Source: Labilibaculum euxinicum (GTDB taxonomy: Bacteria > Bacteroidota > Bacteroidia > Bacteroidales > Marinifilaceae). From it: DNA of 64,000 nt. The DNA lies in assembly GCF_009795715.1 (NCBI RefSeq), contig NZ_WTCR01000003.1, forward strand, positions 62,001-126,000, in the 5' to 3' direction. A program made the translations under genes and the position numbers. The notes under the pieces were generated by a model, which was not told the DNA's origin, did not search any database, and saw only the letters and a program-made list of their open reading frames with translations. Below are positions 34,827 through 44,450 of the stretch, piece after piece (position 1 is the first letter of the stretch; each line of letters opens with the position of its first letter).

Positions 34827-35855
34827 ATGAATAATTTGCAAAATAGAATTGATGCTGAGCTGATTAAGGAAGCGGAAATATTGCTTAATGAGTGCGCAAA
34901 AATTTCAATTATACCGCATTCGGGTCCCGATGGTGATGCTATTGGATCTTCGTTGGCCTTGCATCAGTATCTGATAAAGAAAGGAAAGCAGGCACAAATA
35001 ATCAGCCCAAGTGCTTATCCCGTTTTCTTAAAATGGTTGCCTGGAAATTCTGATGTTTGGATTTATACCAATGGGAAGAAAAAGGCTGAGGAATATATTA
35101 ATTCATCTGACCTTATTTTTATTGTAGACCATAATTCATTTAAGCGCTCAGGCGATTTGGAAGGAGTGCTGGAGAAGGCAACTGTAAAAAAAATCATGAT
35201 TGATCATCATCCTGAGCCTGAACAAATTGTTGATTTGATGTTTTCGGATACTCAAATGTGTTCTACCTGCGAAATGATGTACGAATTTATTGAGGCTTTA
35301 GGCGATGAAGACTTGATTGATGAATCCATTTCAGAATGTATTTATACAGGAATTATTACCGATACAGGAGGTTTAAGTTACAATTCCTCCCAGCCAAGAA
35401 CTTATCAGGTGGTGGGGAGTTTACTTGCAAAAGGAATTGATAAAAGTAAAATTCATTCAAATATCTACGATAATTTTTCTCCGGACAGGATGAAGTTATT
35501 AGGACATTGTTTGGATCAGGGATTAGAAGTTTTGTCCGAATTCAATACAGCCATTATTACATTAACAAAGGAAGATTTAGTTCGTTTTAACTATAGGGAT
35601 GGCGATACAGAAGGATTTGTGAATTATCCTTTATCTATTCAGGGGATGCTTGTTTCTGTAATTTTTATTGAAAAAGATGATGTCGTTAAGATATCTTTCC
35701 GATCGAAAGGTGATGTTCCTATAAACAGGGTTGCCAGAGATTATTTTAATGGGGGCGGGCACATGAATGCTGCTGGCGGCAGAACCGAGAAGTCATTAAA
35801 GGACGCAATTGATCAATTCAAACAGGTTTTGCCTGAATTCTATAAGAGCTTGTAA
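34827..35855 (+). CDS. DHH-family phosphoesterase (NrnA-like)
   Basis: Protein of 342 residues of the DHH/DHHA1 superfamily, probably a nano-RNase/pAp phosphatase. Metal-binding motifs are visible: HSGPDGDAIGSS (residues about 32-43), VDHNSF (about 100), the name-giving IDHHPEP (about 127-133), and the C-terminal DHHA1 substrate motif GGGHMNAAGG (about 306-315). It likely degrades 2-5 nt RNA and 3'-phosphoadenosine 5'-phosphate in the cytoplasm. Followed by a strong terminator. Confidence 0.9.
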   Translation: MNNLQNRIDAELIKEAEILLNECAKISIIPHSGPDGDAIGSSLALHQYLIKKGKQAQIISPSAYPVFLKWLPGNSDVWIYTNGKKKAEEYINSSDLIFIVDHNSFKRSGDLEGVLEKATVKKIMIDHHPEPEQIVDLMFSDTQMCSTCEMMYEFIEALGDEDLIDESISECIYTGIITDTGGLSYNSSQPRTYQVVGSLLAKGIDKSKIHSNIYDNFSPDRMKLLGHCLDQGLEVLSEFNTAIITLTKEDLVRFNYRDGDTEGFVNYPLSIQGMLVSVIFIEKDDVVKISFRSKGDVPINRVARDYFNGGGHMNAAGGRTEKSLKDAIDQFKQVLPEFYKSL

Positions 35856-35898
35856 AGAAACCGATTTGATTTTTAGTTGTAAGAAGTCTTAAAATTTA

Positions 35899-35931
35899 CA
35901 GCGCAGATTCATTATCTGCGCTGTTTTTTTT
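35899..35931 (+). terminator. Rho-independent terminator of the DHH gene
   Basis: CAGCGCAGAT (35899-35908) and ATCTGCGCTG (35914-35923) form a 10-bp GC-rich stem with 5-base loop, then eight Ts. It sits between converging genes. Confidence 0.85.
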
Positions 35932-36638
35932 TATTTTTCTCTGTGGATCAAAAAGATCGCAGGTCTTTTGTGTAAATCCGGCAGATTGTTTTTCCATGCC
36001 TGTACCGACATGGTTTTGATGTATTCCGATTCGAGTGTGATATCGGCAGCAATACAAAGTTTAGTGGCCGGACTGCAATTCTGAAGTAAATCTTCAAGCA
36101 TTTTCATGTTTCGGAAAGGAGTTTCAATGAACATTTGTGTTTGACCTTCACTTAGCGAACGGTGATCCAAATGTTTAATTTTCTTACTTCTCTCGTTGCT
36201 CGGAATAGGTAAATATCCATTAAAGGCAAAGTTTTGTCCGTTAAAACCAGATGCCATTAAAGAAAGTAATATGGAGGAAGGTCCAACCAATGGAACTACC
36301 TGTATGTTTTTAGTATGGGCAATTTTCACCACATCGGCTCCAGGATCAGCAACACCAGGACATCCGGCTTCCGAAATAATCCCCATGTCGTGATCGGCAA
36401 TAGCGTCCAAATAAGTTGAGATGTCTTTTGGAGAGGTGTGTTTGTTTAATTCATAAAAGGTGAGGTCGTCGATATTGATATCCTGATTCACTTTTTTAAG
36501 ATAACGACGTGTTGTCCGTATGTTTTCTACAATAAAGTGTTTAATATCCGGAATCAGTTGTTGAATGTTATTTGGTATTACCTGATCGATTTCTGTATCT
36601 CCCAAAGTAGTTGGGATTAAAAAAAGTTTGCCTTTCAT
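35931..36638 (-). CDS. RsmI-like tetrapyrrole-methylase-fold SAM methyltransferase
   Basis: SAM-dependent methyltransferase of 235 residues in the RsmI branch of the tetrapyrrole methylase family. Visible motifs are MKGKLFLIPTTLGD at the N-terminus, SEAGCPGVADPGADVV (about 95-110), PLVGPSSILLSLMASG and the family segment FIETPFRNMKMLEDL. Classical RsmI methylates C1402 of 16S rRNA but is longer and begins with LYVVATPIGNL; Bacteroidota usually carry this shorter relative as well, with a target that I cannot name. Confidence 0.82.
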   Translation of the reverse strand: MKGKLFLIPTTLGDTEIDQVIPNNIQQLIPDIKHFIVENIRTTRRYLKKVNQDINIDDLTFYELNKHTSPKDISTYLDAIADHDMGIISEAGCPGVADPGADVVKIAHTKNIQVVPLVGPSSILLSLMASGFNGQNFAFNGYLPIPSNERSKKIKHLDHRSLSEGQTQMFIETPFRNMKMLEDLLQNCSPATKLCIAADITLESEYIKTMSVQAWKNNLPDLHKRPAIFLIHREK

Positions 36639-36795
36639 AAATGATATATTTTCGGCAAATGTACGAAATAAGTCTGTTACTCTTTAAATGGTCGCTTGTC
36701 AAATGTTGGTTTGTTATCTGTATTCATTCTGAATAGTTTTGAATTTATCTTGATTTATTACATCTTTGCAGGTAATTGACAATATTTATAACAAT

Positions 36796-37722
36796 ATGAC
36801 ACAAATTGCAGGTAAAATAATATTAAATCGAAACTTCATTCTGGTTCTTGCTGTTGTTTTAGGATTGTTGATTGGCGATTGGGCCAGTCTGTTAAAAGAG
36901 TATACTTTCTACATTTTAGCAATCGTAATGACCTTTTCAACCACTGGAATTTCTACAAAAGCCATGTTTCCTTTAAAGCAGATGATACTCCCAATGCTGA
37001 TGGGATCGTTTTTGAATTATGTGGTATTTGGGGCTGTAATCATTGCATTGTCGTATTGGTTGATGCCAACACCTGAACTTTTTCTGGGGTTTGTGGTGAT
37101 TGCTTCTACACCGCCTGGTGTTGCTGTTATTCCTTTCTCACATATATTGGATGGTGATTTAAAGTATGCTATAGTCGGAACTTTGGGAGCTTTTATTTCG
37201 TCCTTGTTTTTTGCACCGCTAATTGTTGGTTTGTTTTCAGATATTGATGGTGGGATTAACCCGCTCGATTTATTCATTACTATGGTTCAACTTGTTTTAG
37301 TTCCCCTGCTGATTTCAAGATTGCTGCTTTGGCAACCCATTAAACCAACAGTAGAAAAGGTGAGAGGTAAAATTGTTGATTGGGGATTTGCTCTGATTAT
37401 TTTTACTGCTGTTGGCTTAAATAGACAAGTATTTTTTTCTAATTTTGATATACTCTTACTGGTGTCTCTGGTCCTTTTTCTTGGGATTTTTGGTTTGGGA
37501 TGGATTTTTGAACTGTTTAGTCGTAAACTTGGAGTTAAAGCTCCGGTTGCGATGACTCAGAATCTTTTAGTTACGATTAAAAGTTCAGGTTTTGCAGTTG
37601 TTACAGCTTTAACATTATTTGGAGAAGAAGCAGCAATTCCTTCAGCAGTAATGGCTGTTTTTGTACTGGCATATTTGCTCTATCTGTCTATTCGAAAAGA
37701 GTTAAGGGATTCAAGTAAGTAA
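36796..37722 (+). CDS. Bile acid:sodium symporter (BASS) family transporter
   Basis: Integral membrane protein of 308 residues with about ten hydrophobic helices. The ATG at 36796 (MTQIAGKIILNRN) is preferred over an upstream alternative start at 36766. Characteristic BASS features include a small-residue-rich helix with TPPGVAVIPFSHILDG and a second such segment near residues 260-285 (NLLVTIKSSGFAVVTAL), the two crossover motifs that bind sodium and substrate. The substrate is unknown; family members import organic acids, pantoate or sterol-like anions. It is alone, with the metallo-hydrolase starting 42 bases later. Confidence 0.75.
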   Translation: MTQIAGKIILNRNFILVLAVVLGLLIGDWASLLKEYTFYILAIVMTFSTTGISTKAMFPLKQMILPMLMGSFLNYVVFGAVIIALSYWLMPTPELFLGFVVIASTPPGVAVIPFSHILDGDLKYAIVGTLGAFISSLFFAPLIVGLFSDIDGGINPLDLFITMVQLVLVPLLISRLLLWQPIKPTVEKVRGKIVDWGFALIIFTAVGLNRQVFFSNFDILLLVSLVLFLGIFGLGWIFELFSRKLGVKAPVAMTQNLLVTIKSSGFAVVTALTLFGEEAAIPSAVMAVFVLAYLLYLSIRKELRDSSK

Positions 37723-37764
37723 TCTTGATCAATCAGGAAAGGGAATTCGAATTAGAAATACAAT

Positions 37765-38532
37765 ATGGTGAAATTAACTTTTTTAGGAACAGGAACTTCT
37801 CAAGGGGTTCCCATTATTGCATGCAAATGTCCGGTTTGTTTGTCGAAAAATTACAAGGATAAACGATTACGTTCTTCTGTGTTGATAAATGTTGATGGTC
37901 AGAATTTGGTGATTGACAGCGGACCCGATTTTAGATATCAGATGCTGCGTGCAAAAGTTGAGAATATTTCTGCAATCATCTTCACACATGAACACAAAGA
38001 TCATACCGCTGGTTTAGACGATATTCGTGCATTTAATTGGGTGAATAAAAAAGCGGTTTCCATTTACGCTGAAAAGCGGGTGCAGGAATCTTTAAAAAAA
38101 GAATTTTCTTACGTTTTTGCTGAATTTAAATACCCGGGAATTCCTCAAATGAACCTGATTGATGTGACTGGCGAAACTTTTCATATTAATGGCACAAGCA
38201 TACAGCCCATTCGGGTGAAGCATTTGAAATTGCCTGTTTATGGTTTTCGAATTGGTGATTTGGCTTACATTACAGATGCGAATTACATATCCCCAGAAGA
38301 AAAGGAAAAGCTGAAAGGTTTGAAAGTTTTGGTGTTAAATGCTCTCCGAAAAGAAGCTCATATTTCACATTATACTCTTTCGGAGGCATTGGAAATTGTG
38401 AAAGAATTACAACCCGAAAAGGCTTATTTTACTCATATCAGTCATCAGATGGGTTTTCATGATGAGGTGGAAGCTGAATTGCCCGATAATGTTTTTTTGG
38501 CCTACGACGAGTTGGAGATAGAGGTAGGGTAA
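37765..38532 (+). CDS. MBL-fold metallo-hydrolase (PhnP-like)
   Basis: Metallo-beta-lactamase-fold phosphodiesterase of 255 residues. It begins LTFLGTGTSQGVPIIACKC and has a CPVC pair that suggests a structural zinc site, as in PhnP. The dinuclear metal site is seen in FTHEHKDHTAGLDD (about 74-87), with further His ligands in IRVKHLKLPV, ITDANY and FTHISHQMGFHDE. PhnP cleaves cyclic phosphodiesters; Bacteroidota homologues are common single genes without phosphonate genes, so the substrate here is open. Confidence 0.85.
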   Translation: MVKLTFLGTGTSQGVPIIACKCPVCLSKNYKDKRLRSSVLINVDGQNLVIDSGPDFRYQMLRAKVENISAIIFTHEHKDHTAGLDDIRAFNWVNKKAVSIYAEKRVQESLKKEFSYVFAEFKYPGIPQMNLIDVTGETFHINGTSIQPIRVKHLKLPVYGFRIGDLAYITDANYISPEEKEKLKGLKVLVLNALRKEAHISHYTLSEALEIVKELQPEKAYFTHISHQMGFHDEVEAELPDNVFLAYDELEIEVG

Positions 38533-38561
38533 TTGCTTTTGATGATTTAATTGAACGAATT

Positions 38562-39734
38562 TTATTTTTCCGTTTTTGTCATAAAAATCACACTTATTCC
38601 TCCAAGAACAAGGAAGATTGCTCCAGCGAGTATCAAGGCTGATGAAATACTGAAGTGGTCAGTGTACCAGCCTAAAAACGGACCAATAATGGCAAAACAA
38701 ATTCGAATGATAAAATTCCTGACAGAGAGCACCGTTGCTCTCATTTCCGATTCAGTAATTTGATTGATGTAATTTTTTAAAACAGGAGTGGCAATTCCAC
38801 GCACAAAATAGAAAAAGAATAGGACACCAACCCCAATCAATGAATTGAACCATCCTGTCAGCATAAAGCCTCCCGAGATTCCAATAACAATAAAAATAGA
38901 AGTCCCTGTTTTCCCAAGATATTCCTCAGCTTTATGTGCTGAAAGGGCTGTAATTCCGACGGTTAAGTTCAGAAGAGTCCAGATTACTCCAATGGTGCTT
39001 ACTTCCATGTTTAAATCCCGAAGATAGGGTTGAATAAACCAGGCAAGTGTGAGTGTTGCACATCCAATAACAGATGAAAAAACAATATTCCAGCGTAATT
39101 TGGCATTGTCCCAAAGCGAGAATTTTACAATGCCAAGAATATGATTGAATCCAACTTTTAGTTTTATTGAATTCTGATTTGGATCTACTAATAAGATTGA
39201 CGCAGGAATAGCAATGAATGCGATGAATGATTGAAAAATGAAGGGCGTTCTCAGGCTGATTAAAGCCAAACTGCCACCGGCAATACCAGCAAGAGCTTCT
39301 GCAAAATTCCCAACGGACATCACTCTGCTTTCCTGTTTTAGATATTCTTTTTCCTTATTCATTTTAAGCAGACTATCGTAAAGCATGGCAGAATCGGAAC
39401 CGGATATAAAGCTGCTGCCAACACCCAATATTAATTCTGCAATTAAAAATCCATTAAATCCTGAGCTAAAAGAGTAGACTACAAAGCCCAAACAACCAAG
39501 GATAGAACCTAAAATCAAAGACTTTTTTCTGCCCCAAACATCAGCAATATATCCCGATGGAATTTCCAGAGCCACAACCGCTACTGAATAAATTCCCTTG
39601 AGAGTTAGCACATCCTGCATACTCAAACCATTCTCCTGATAAAAGAGAACAATAATGGGCATGGTGAGCATGAACCACTTGGCAATTTTAATCAAATACA
39701 GTTTTGGGATATTTCCGGAAATAGATCTTCTCAT
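38562..39734 (-). CDS. MFS transporter
   Basis: Major facilitator superfamily protein of 390 residues with about twelve membrane helices. The loop after helix 2 carries the family motif in GYIADVWGRKKSLILGS (residues about 63-79), and a matching loop occurs after helix 8. Substrate unknown; the closest feel is that of drug/metabolite efflux or uncharacterised MFS_1 members of Bacteroidota. It converges with the metallo-hydrolase gene (29 bases between stops) and diverges from the hydratase pair. The 310-base gap at 39735-40043 holds no recognisable element. Confidence 0.82.
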   Translation of the reverse strand: MRRSISGNIPKLYLIKIAKWFMLTMPIIVLFYQENGLSMQDVLTLKGIYSVAVVALEIPSGYIADVWGRKKSLILGSILGCLGFVVYSFSSGFNGFLIAELILGVGSSFISGSDSAMLYDSLLKMNKEKEYLKQESRVMSVGNFAEALAGIAGGSLALISLRTPFIFQSFIAFIAIPASILLVDPNQNSIKLKVGFNHILGIVKFSLWDNAKLRWNIVFSSVIGCATLTLAWFIQPYLRDLNMEVSTIGVIWTLLNLTVGITALSAHKAEEYLGKTGTSIFIVIGISGGFMLTGWFNSLIGVGVLFFFYFVRGIATPVLKNYINQITESEMRATVLSVRNFIIRICFAIIGPFLGWYTDHFSISSALILAGAIFLVLGGISVIFMTKTEK

Positions 39735-40043
39735 TGCTTTTATTTGAGTTGCAAAGATACTCGCACATTCGAAATAGAAAAGCCTTTGTTCTTGATTATT
39801 TGATCTTCATTATATTGCTTATAGAGGTAAATGGAATGGCTTTAATGCTCGTATAGAGCAGTATATCTATTAGTGAAGCCAGCGGAACTTGTATTTTTTT
39901 GCATTCAATCAGGCTGTTTGTAAAACTGAATTAAATGGTGATGATGACGAAAATATTTTGTGTAAATTAGAAGGTGAGTAGTTGGTTGTGTGAGCTGTAG
40001 TATAATAAGGAGAGATGATATCAAATCTAAAACACTTGAAACT

Positions 40044-41852
40044 ATGGGAATGACATTAATCGAGAAGATCTTGGCAAATCACTCCAAAGAGAACTTTGTG
40101 AAGCCCGGCGATATTATTGATGTTGAGATTGACATTCGTGCAGCCCGGGATTTTGGAGGAGCAAATGTGGTTAAAAATATTCAGAAGCATAACTTGAAAA
40201 TTGCCGATCCGAAAAAGACTTATTTTACTTTTGATTGTAATCCTACAGGGTCAGATCAGAAATATGCAGTAAATCAGCAAATATGTCGGTTGTTTGCGCG
40301 CGATAATGGCGTGAAAGTATTTGATATCAATACAGGTATTGGAACGCATACCTTAATTGAACAAGGTCTCGCTTATTCGGGAATTACTGCTGTAACTACA
40401 GATTCTCATGCCAATATTTTGGGCGCTGTTGGTGCATTCGGGCAAGGAATGGGCGATAAAGACATAGCCGCTGCAATTCATAAGGGAAAAGTTTGGTTCA
40501 AAGTTCCTAAATCAGTTAAAATAAATTTAAATGGAAAGCGGCCGGAGGGAATTTATGCCAAGGATATTGTTTTGGGATTTTTGAATCAGTTTGGAGCGAA
40601 TTCTCTTCTTGGATATGCTGTGGAGATTTATGGCGGGGAAGTAGATCACTTCACTCTTGATGAAAGAATCACAATTTCATCCATGGCTACAGAAATGGGA
40701 TGTATCATCATTTTGTTTACACCCAACGATACCATTATGGAATACAGTCAGTTTCGCAATGGACGGAAGTTTGATGTAGTGAAAGCTGACCTTGATGCCG
40801 AATACGATCAGGTGTTTGAAATAGATTTGGAGAAGTTTGTTCCCCGGGTTTCCTTGCCGGGAGAACCTCACAACACTGTTCCGGTTAGCAAAGTCAGAGG
40901 AGTGAAAATAGACTCGGCCTTTATTGGAAGCTGTACCAATGGACGAATGGAAGATTTTCGGATTGTGGCGGATATCCTAAAAGGGAAAAAAGTGGCTCCT
41001 GGTGTCGTTTTTAAGATCGTTCCCGCTACCGATGAAATTTGGAATGAATGTTTAAAAGAAGGCTTGATTAATATTTTTAAAGAAGCCGGAGCCATGGTTT
41101 CCAATGCTGGTTGCGCAGGTTGTGCTGCCGGTCAGGTAGGACAGAATGGTGAAGGAGAGGTAACCATTAGCACCGGGAACAGAAATTTTCCGGGCAAGCA
41201 GGGAAAAGGAAAGGTGTATTTGGCATCACCAGCTACAGTAGTTGCTTCTGCAATTGCCGGTTGCATTGTTCCGCACGATGAAATACCAGAGCATCCCGTA
41301 ACATTTGGTCCCCGAAAAGAAATAGAAGTGGGTACAATGCTTCATTCAAGTTCTGAGGTGTTGATTAGACCTAAGAGAATTGAAGGGCGTGCTTGGTACA
41401 TTCCCATGGATAATATCGATACAGATATGATTTATCACAATCGATATCTTTCTATTACTGATATGGATGAAATGGGACAGTATACTTTCGATAATCTGGA
41501 AGGATACGAAGATTTTGCGCAAAAAGCCAAGTCGGGCGATATTGTGATTGCACACAAAAACTTTGGAAGTGGCAGTTCCCGGCAACAGGCAGTTGATTGT
41601 TTCAAAGCATTGGGAATACAAGGCATTCTTGCAGAATCTTACGGAGCAATTTACGAGAGGAATGCCATTAATGCAGCTTTTCCAATTATGACTTGCGGAG
41701 ATATTTCAAAACTAAGCCTAGCTGATGGTGATACAATTCGTTTGGATTTAGAGACGGGCAAAATCACCAATACAACTAAAAATATCTCGGTGCAGGGAGA
41801 ACGTTTCTCTGAAGTTCAACTGGAAATTTACCAAAATGGAGGACTGTTTTAG
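40044..41852 (+). CDS. Single-chain aconitase/IPM-dehydratase-family hydratase, copy 1
   Basis: Fe-S hydro-lyase of about 602 residues in which the large (LeuC/aconitase) and the small swivel (LeuD) parts are in one chain. I start at the ATG at 40044 (MGMTLIEKILANHS, the normal LeuC-like start); the frame extends up to 39990. Three cluster ligands are visible: Cys297 in GSCTNGR, Cys357 and Cys360 in NAGCAGCAAG. The swivel domain (about 445-600) has NFGSGSSRQQAVDCF and YERNAINAAFP. The substrate might be isopropylmalate, homoaconitate, citrate or methylcitrate-like acids; neighbours give no hint. The paralogue follows after 74 bases with a hairpin between. Confidence 0.85.
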   Translation: MGMTLIEKILANHSKENFVKPGDIIDVEIDIRAARDFGGANVVKNIQKHNLKIADPKKTYFTFDCNPTGSDQKYAVNQQICRLFARDNGVKVFDINTGIGTHTLIEQGLAYSGITAVTTDSHANILGAVGAFGQGMGDKDIAAAIHKGKVWFKVPKSVKINLNGKRPEGIYAKDIVLGFLNQFGANSLLGYAVEIYGGEVDHFTLDERITISSMATEMGCIIILFTPNDTIMEYSQFRNGRKFDVVKADLDAEYDQVFEIDLEKFVPRVSLPGEPHNTVPVSKVRGVKIDSAFIGSCTNGRMEDFRIVADILKGKKVAPGVVFKIVPATDEIWNECLKEGLINIFKEAGAMVSNAGCAGCAAGQVGQNGEGEVTISTGNRNFPGKQGKGKVYLASPATVVASAIAGCIVPHDEIPEHPVTFGPRKEIEVGTMLHSSSEVLIRPKRIEGRAWYIPMDNIDTDMIYHNRYLSITDMDEMGQYTFDNLEGYEDFAQKAKSGDIVIAHKNFGSGSSRQQAVDCFKALGIQGILAESYGAIYERNAINAAFPIMTCGDISKLSLADGDTIRLDLETGKITNTTKNISVQGERFSEVQLEIYQNGGLF

Positions 41853-41856
41853 ATAG

Positions 41857-41893
41857 TTAACCACGAAGTATTTTTAGTGCCCTTTGTGGTTAA
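41857..41893. repeat. Inverted repeat between the two hydratase genes
   Basis: TTAACCACGAAG (41857-41868) and CTTTGTGGTTAA (41882-41893) pair with one G-T. The sequence resembles the dispersed 'ACCACGAAG...TTTGTGGTTAA' intergenic repeats that I recall from Bacteroidota genomes. It could act as an attenuating hairpin within the operon. Confidence 0.45.
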
Positions 41894-41926
41894 GATTAGT
41901 TATTGGTTAAAAAATACGTTAGCACT

Positions 41927-43708
41927 ATGCAAAACCTAACTTTCGTTGAAAAAGTATTTCGGGCAAAATGTGGAAGCATTGTTTTCAAAACTCCCGATAT
42001 TGTTCTGACTCATGACAATACGGCCAGTATCAAAATTACATTTGAAAAAATGGGGGGCGGTCAAGTGAAAAGTCCTGATCAGCTTCTGGTTGTTCTCGAT
42101 CACAATGCACCGCCAACCAATGCCAAGTTGGCTACCGATTATCAAAGGGTTCGGGAATTGGTTCAGAAACAAGGAATCAAAAAGTTTTATGATGCAGGCT
42201 CAGGCATATGTCATCAAATCATGTCGTACCATGCCAAACCTGGAATGATAATCGTAGGCAGTGATAGTCATACATGCACTGCCGGTGCATTTAATGCCTT
42301 GGCTGCAGGTATAGACCGCACTGAAGCTGCCGGATTGTGGAAAAGGGGAGAAACATGGTTTCGTGTGCCCGAATCCATTAAAATCATTCTAAATGGAAAG
42401 TTGCCGGAAGGTGTTTTTGCCAAAGATCTTTCTTTGTGGATTATCGGAATGATAGGTTCGGCGGGAGCCAACTATATGTCTATTGAATATCATGGGGAGG
42501 GAGTGAAAAGTCTTTCTATTTCTGATCGCATGACATTGGCAAATCTGGCTTCCGAAATGGGAGCTAAGAATGCTGTTTTTCCTCCCGATAAAGTGTTGGA
42601 AGATTTTTATGAACAAAAGGTAAAAGGCATTTGGGCCGATGAAGGTGCCCAATATTTTAAAGAATACGAAATTAATTTAAGCGACTTAGTTCCACTGGTT
42701 GCTGCGCCGCATCATGTGGATAATGTAAAAACCATAGCCGAAGTAAAAGGTGTGAAGGTAAATCAGGGATTAATAGGAACCTGTACGAATGGGAGATTGG
42801 AAGATTTGCGGATTGCAGCCAGAATATTGGATGGCAAGCAAATTGTTCCTGGTTTTCAGTTGTTGGTGGCTCCCGCTTCCAAAGAAATATATTTGGATGC
42901 GATTAAAGAGGGAATTATCACCAAATTGATGAAAGCCGGAGCTGCTATTTTGGGTTCTTCCTGCGGACCTTGTTTGGGAACCGGACAAGGAATTCCTGCC
43001 GATGGATTTACCGTGATTTCAACTGCGAACAGAAATTTTTTAGGTAGAATGGGCAATAAAAATGCTCAAATATATCTTGCTTCTCCCGCTACAGTAGCCT
43101 GTTCAGCTCTCACTGGTGAAATAACAGATCCAAGAATAAATATTTCCCGGCAAATCGAATTTCCATTTCAAAAACAGCAGAGTCGAACAATCCTAATTCA
43201 AGAATCGGACAATCGAAAATCAAATGGTGTCTGGGATTACTCCGATGTTGATCATTTGAATACCGACCAAATGTTTGCAGGAAACTTAACCTACGAGATT
43301 TTGAGTTCCGATCCGGATGGAATTCGGCCACATTTGTTCAAAGGATTCGATGATTCTTTTGCTGATGGAGTAGAGGAAGGTGATATTTTGATTGCCGGAG
43401 AAAATTTTGGTTGCGGCAGTTCAAGAGAACATCCTGCAGTTGGATTGGCTCATGCAGGAGTACGTGCGGTGATCGTAAAATCGGTAAACCGGATCTTTTA
43501 CAGGTCGGCAATTAATCAGGGGTTATTACTCATTGTGAACCGCGAAATTGTTGAATCATACCATAGAAATGACGTGCTTGTGCTTGATTTTCAGGAGGGA
43601 GTCGTTCATGTTGGCGAAAAACGATTCGAAATACCTGTTTTACCCAATAAATTACAACAGATAATAAAATGCAAAGGCCTTGTAAACTGGATAAGAACTG
43701 TGATATAA
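41927..43708 (+). CDS. Single-chain aconitase/IPM-dehydratase-family hydratase, copy 2
   Basis: Second one-chain hydro-lyase, about 593 residues from the ATG at 41927 (MQNLTFVEKVFRAKCG). Cluster ligands are Cys286 in GTCTNGR and Cys346/Cys349 in SSCGPCLGTGQG. The swivel domain contains NFGCGSSREHPAVGL, the canonical LeuD-type substrate-recognition loop with Ser-Arg-Glu-His. Copy 1 instead has SSRQQA at this place, so the pair have probably diverged in substrate. The middle linker (about 410-440) is short. Same strand as copy 1, likely one transcript. Tandem fused paralogues suggest two successive or alternative acids in one pathway; which one cannot be read from this window. Confidence 0.85.
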   Translation: MQNLTFVEKVFRAKCGSIVFKTPDIVLTHDNTASIKITFEKMGGGQVKSPDQLLVVLDHNAPPTNAKLATDYQRVRELVQKQGIKKFYDAGSGICHQIMSYHAKPGMIIVGSDSHTCTAGAFNALAAGIDRTEAAGLWKRGETWFRVPESIKIILNGKLPEGVFAKDLSLWIIGMIGSAGANYMSIEYHGEGVKSLSISDRMTLANLASEMGAKNAVFPPDKVLEDFYEQKVKGIWADEGAQYFKEYEINLSDLVPLVAAPHHVDNVKTIAEVKGVKVNQGLIGTCTNGRLEDLRIAARILDGKQIVPGFQLLVAPASKEIYLDAIKEGIITKLMKAGAAILGSSCGPCLGTGQGIPADGFTVISTANRNFLGRMGNKNAQIYLASPATVACSALTGEITDPRINISRQIEFPFQKQQSRTILIQESDNRKSNGVWDYSDVDHLNTDQMFAGNLTYEILSSDPDGIRPHLFKGFDDSFADGVEEGDILIAGENFGCGSSREHPAVGLAHAGVRAVIVKSVNRIFYRSAINQGLLLIVNREIVESYHRNDVLVLDFQEGVVHVGEKRFEIPVLPNKLQQIIKCKGLVNWIRTVI

Positions 43709-43768
43709 GCTCTTACTGGTTTACGGTTGATTTTTACTGAAAAAAAACGCAAAAATACTTGTTTAGGA

Positions 43769-43800
43769 ATGTAATAAATACCTATATTTGCATCGCCTTT
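43769..43800 (+). promoter_or_regulatory. Promoter of the tRNA-Arg pair
   Basis: TTG (43769-43771), 21 bases, TATATTTG (43793-43800): a full Bacteroidota-type promoter ending nine bases before the first tRNA-Arg. Confidence 0.65.
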
Positions 43801-43809
43801 TAAAGGAAT

Positions 43810-43884
43810 GGTCCAGTAGCTCAGTTGGATTAGAGCAATAGCCTTCTAAGCTATAGGTCCCAGGTTCGAGCCCTGGCTGGATCA
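43810..43884 (+). tRNA. tRNA-Arg (anticodon UCU), copy 1
   Basis: Acceptor GGTCCAG/CTGGATC, D-arm AGCTCAGTTGGATTAGAGC, anticodon loop CTTCTAA (TCT) and T-arm CAGGTTCGAGCCCTG. No encoded CCA. It decodes AGA. Identical to the copy at 43928. Confidence 0.92.
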
Positions 43885-43927
43885 CTCATTTTTTTAAGGC
43901 AAAAAGGAAAAAAAAGAAAACAAGGAC

Positions 43928-44002
43928 GGTCCAGTAGCTCAGTTGGATTAGAGCAATAGCCTTCTAAGCTATAGGTCCCAGGTTCGAGCCCTGGCTGGAT
44001 CA
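43928..44002 (+). tRNA. tRNA-Arg (anticodon UCU), copy 2
   Basis: Exact second copy of the upstream tRNA-Arg, 43 bases further on, followed at once by a terminator. Confidence 0.92.
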
Positions 44003-44003
44003 C

Positions 44004-44032
44004 AAAGACGATACGAGAGTGTCGTCTTTTTT
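44004..44032 (+). terminator. Terminator of the tRNA-Arg pair
   Basis: AAGACGATAC and GTGTCGTCTT form a stem with a GAGA tetraloop, then a T-run. The gap from 44033 to 44450 contains two small inverted repeats (GTATCA/TGATAC near 44071 and CCCGTA/TACGGG near 44124) but no gene. Confidence 0.8.
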
Positions 44033-44450
44033 GTTGCAAACCCCCGCCACATCTACTATCTTTAGGTGTTGTATCAAATTTCTGATACGCAAAAAAACGT
44101 TTCTTTTATCACATTTGCAGTACCCGTATAATACGGGATGCAATATCCAAATATTCGCCAAGCTTGTTGATAAAAAAATGAAGAACGGTAAAAATGATAG
44201 GGCAGGACTAAAGACAAAGAGTATATTGGTAGAGTTTTAGTCTGGATTTGTGTACAAATACCATAGTTAGAACCTAATTTAAAATATTTTAACTTCTGAT
44301 TGTTAGTATTCCGCAAGACTCTATTTGGGTGATATATCTTTATTTGTCTCTCTTATAAATACTCACCGATTATAGAATTAATCAAACTGCACTCTATCAC
44401 TATTAAGCGAACAACTTATTTATAACTGCTTATGAAACTCTTTACATAAA

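Noticed and set aside
43851-44039. 62-codon minus-strand frame
   Set aside because: It is an antisense reading of the twin tRNA-Arg genes.
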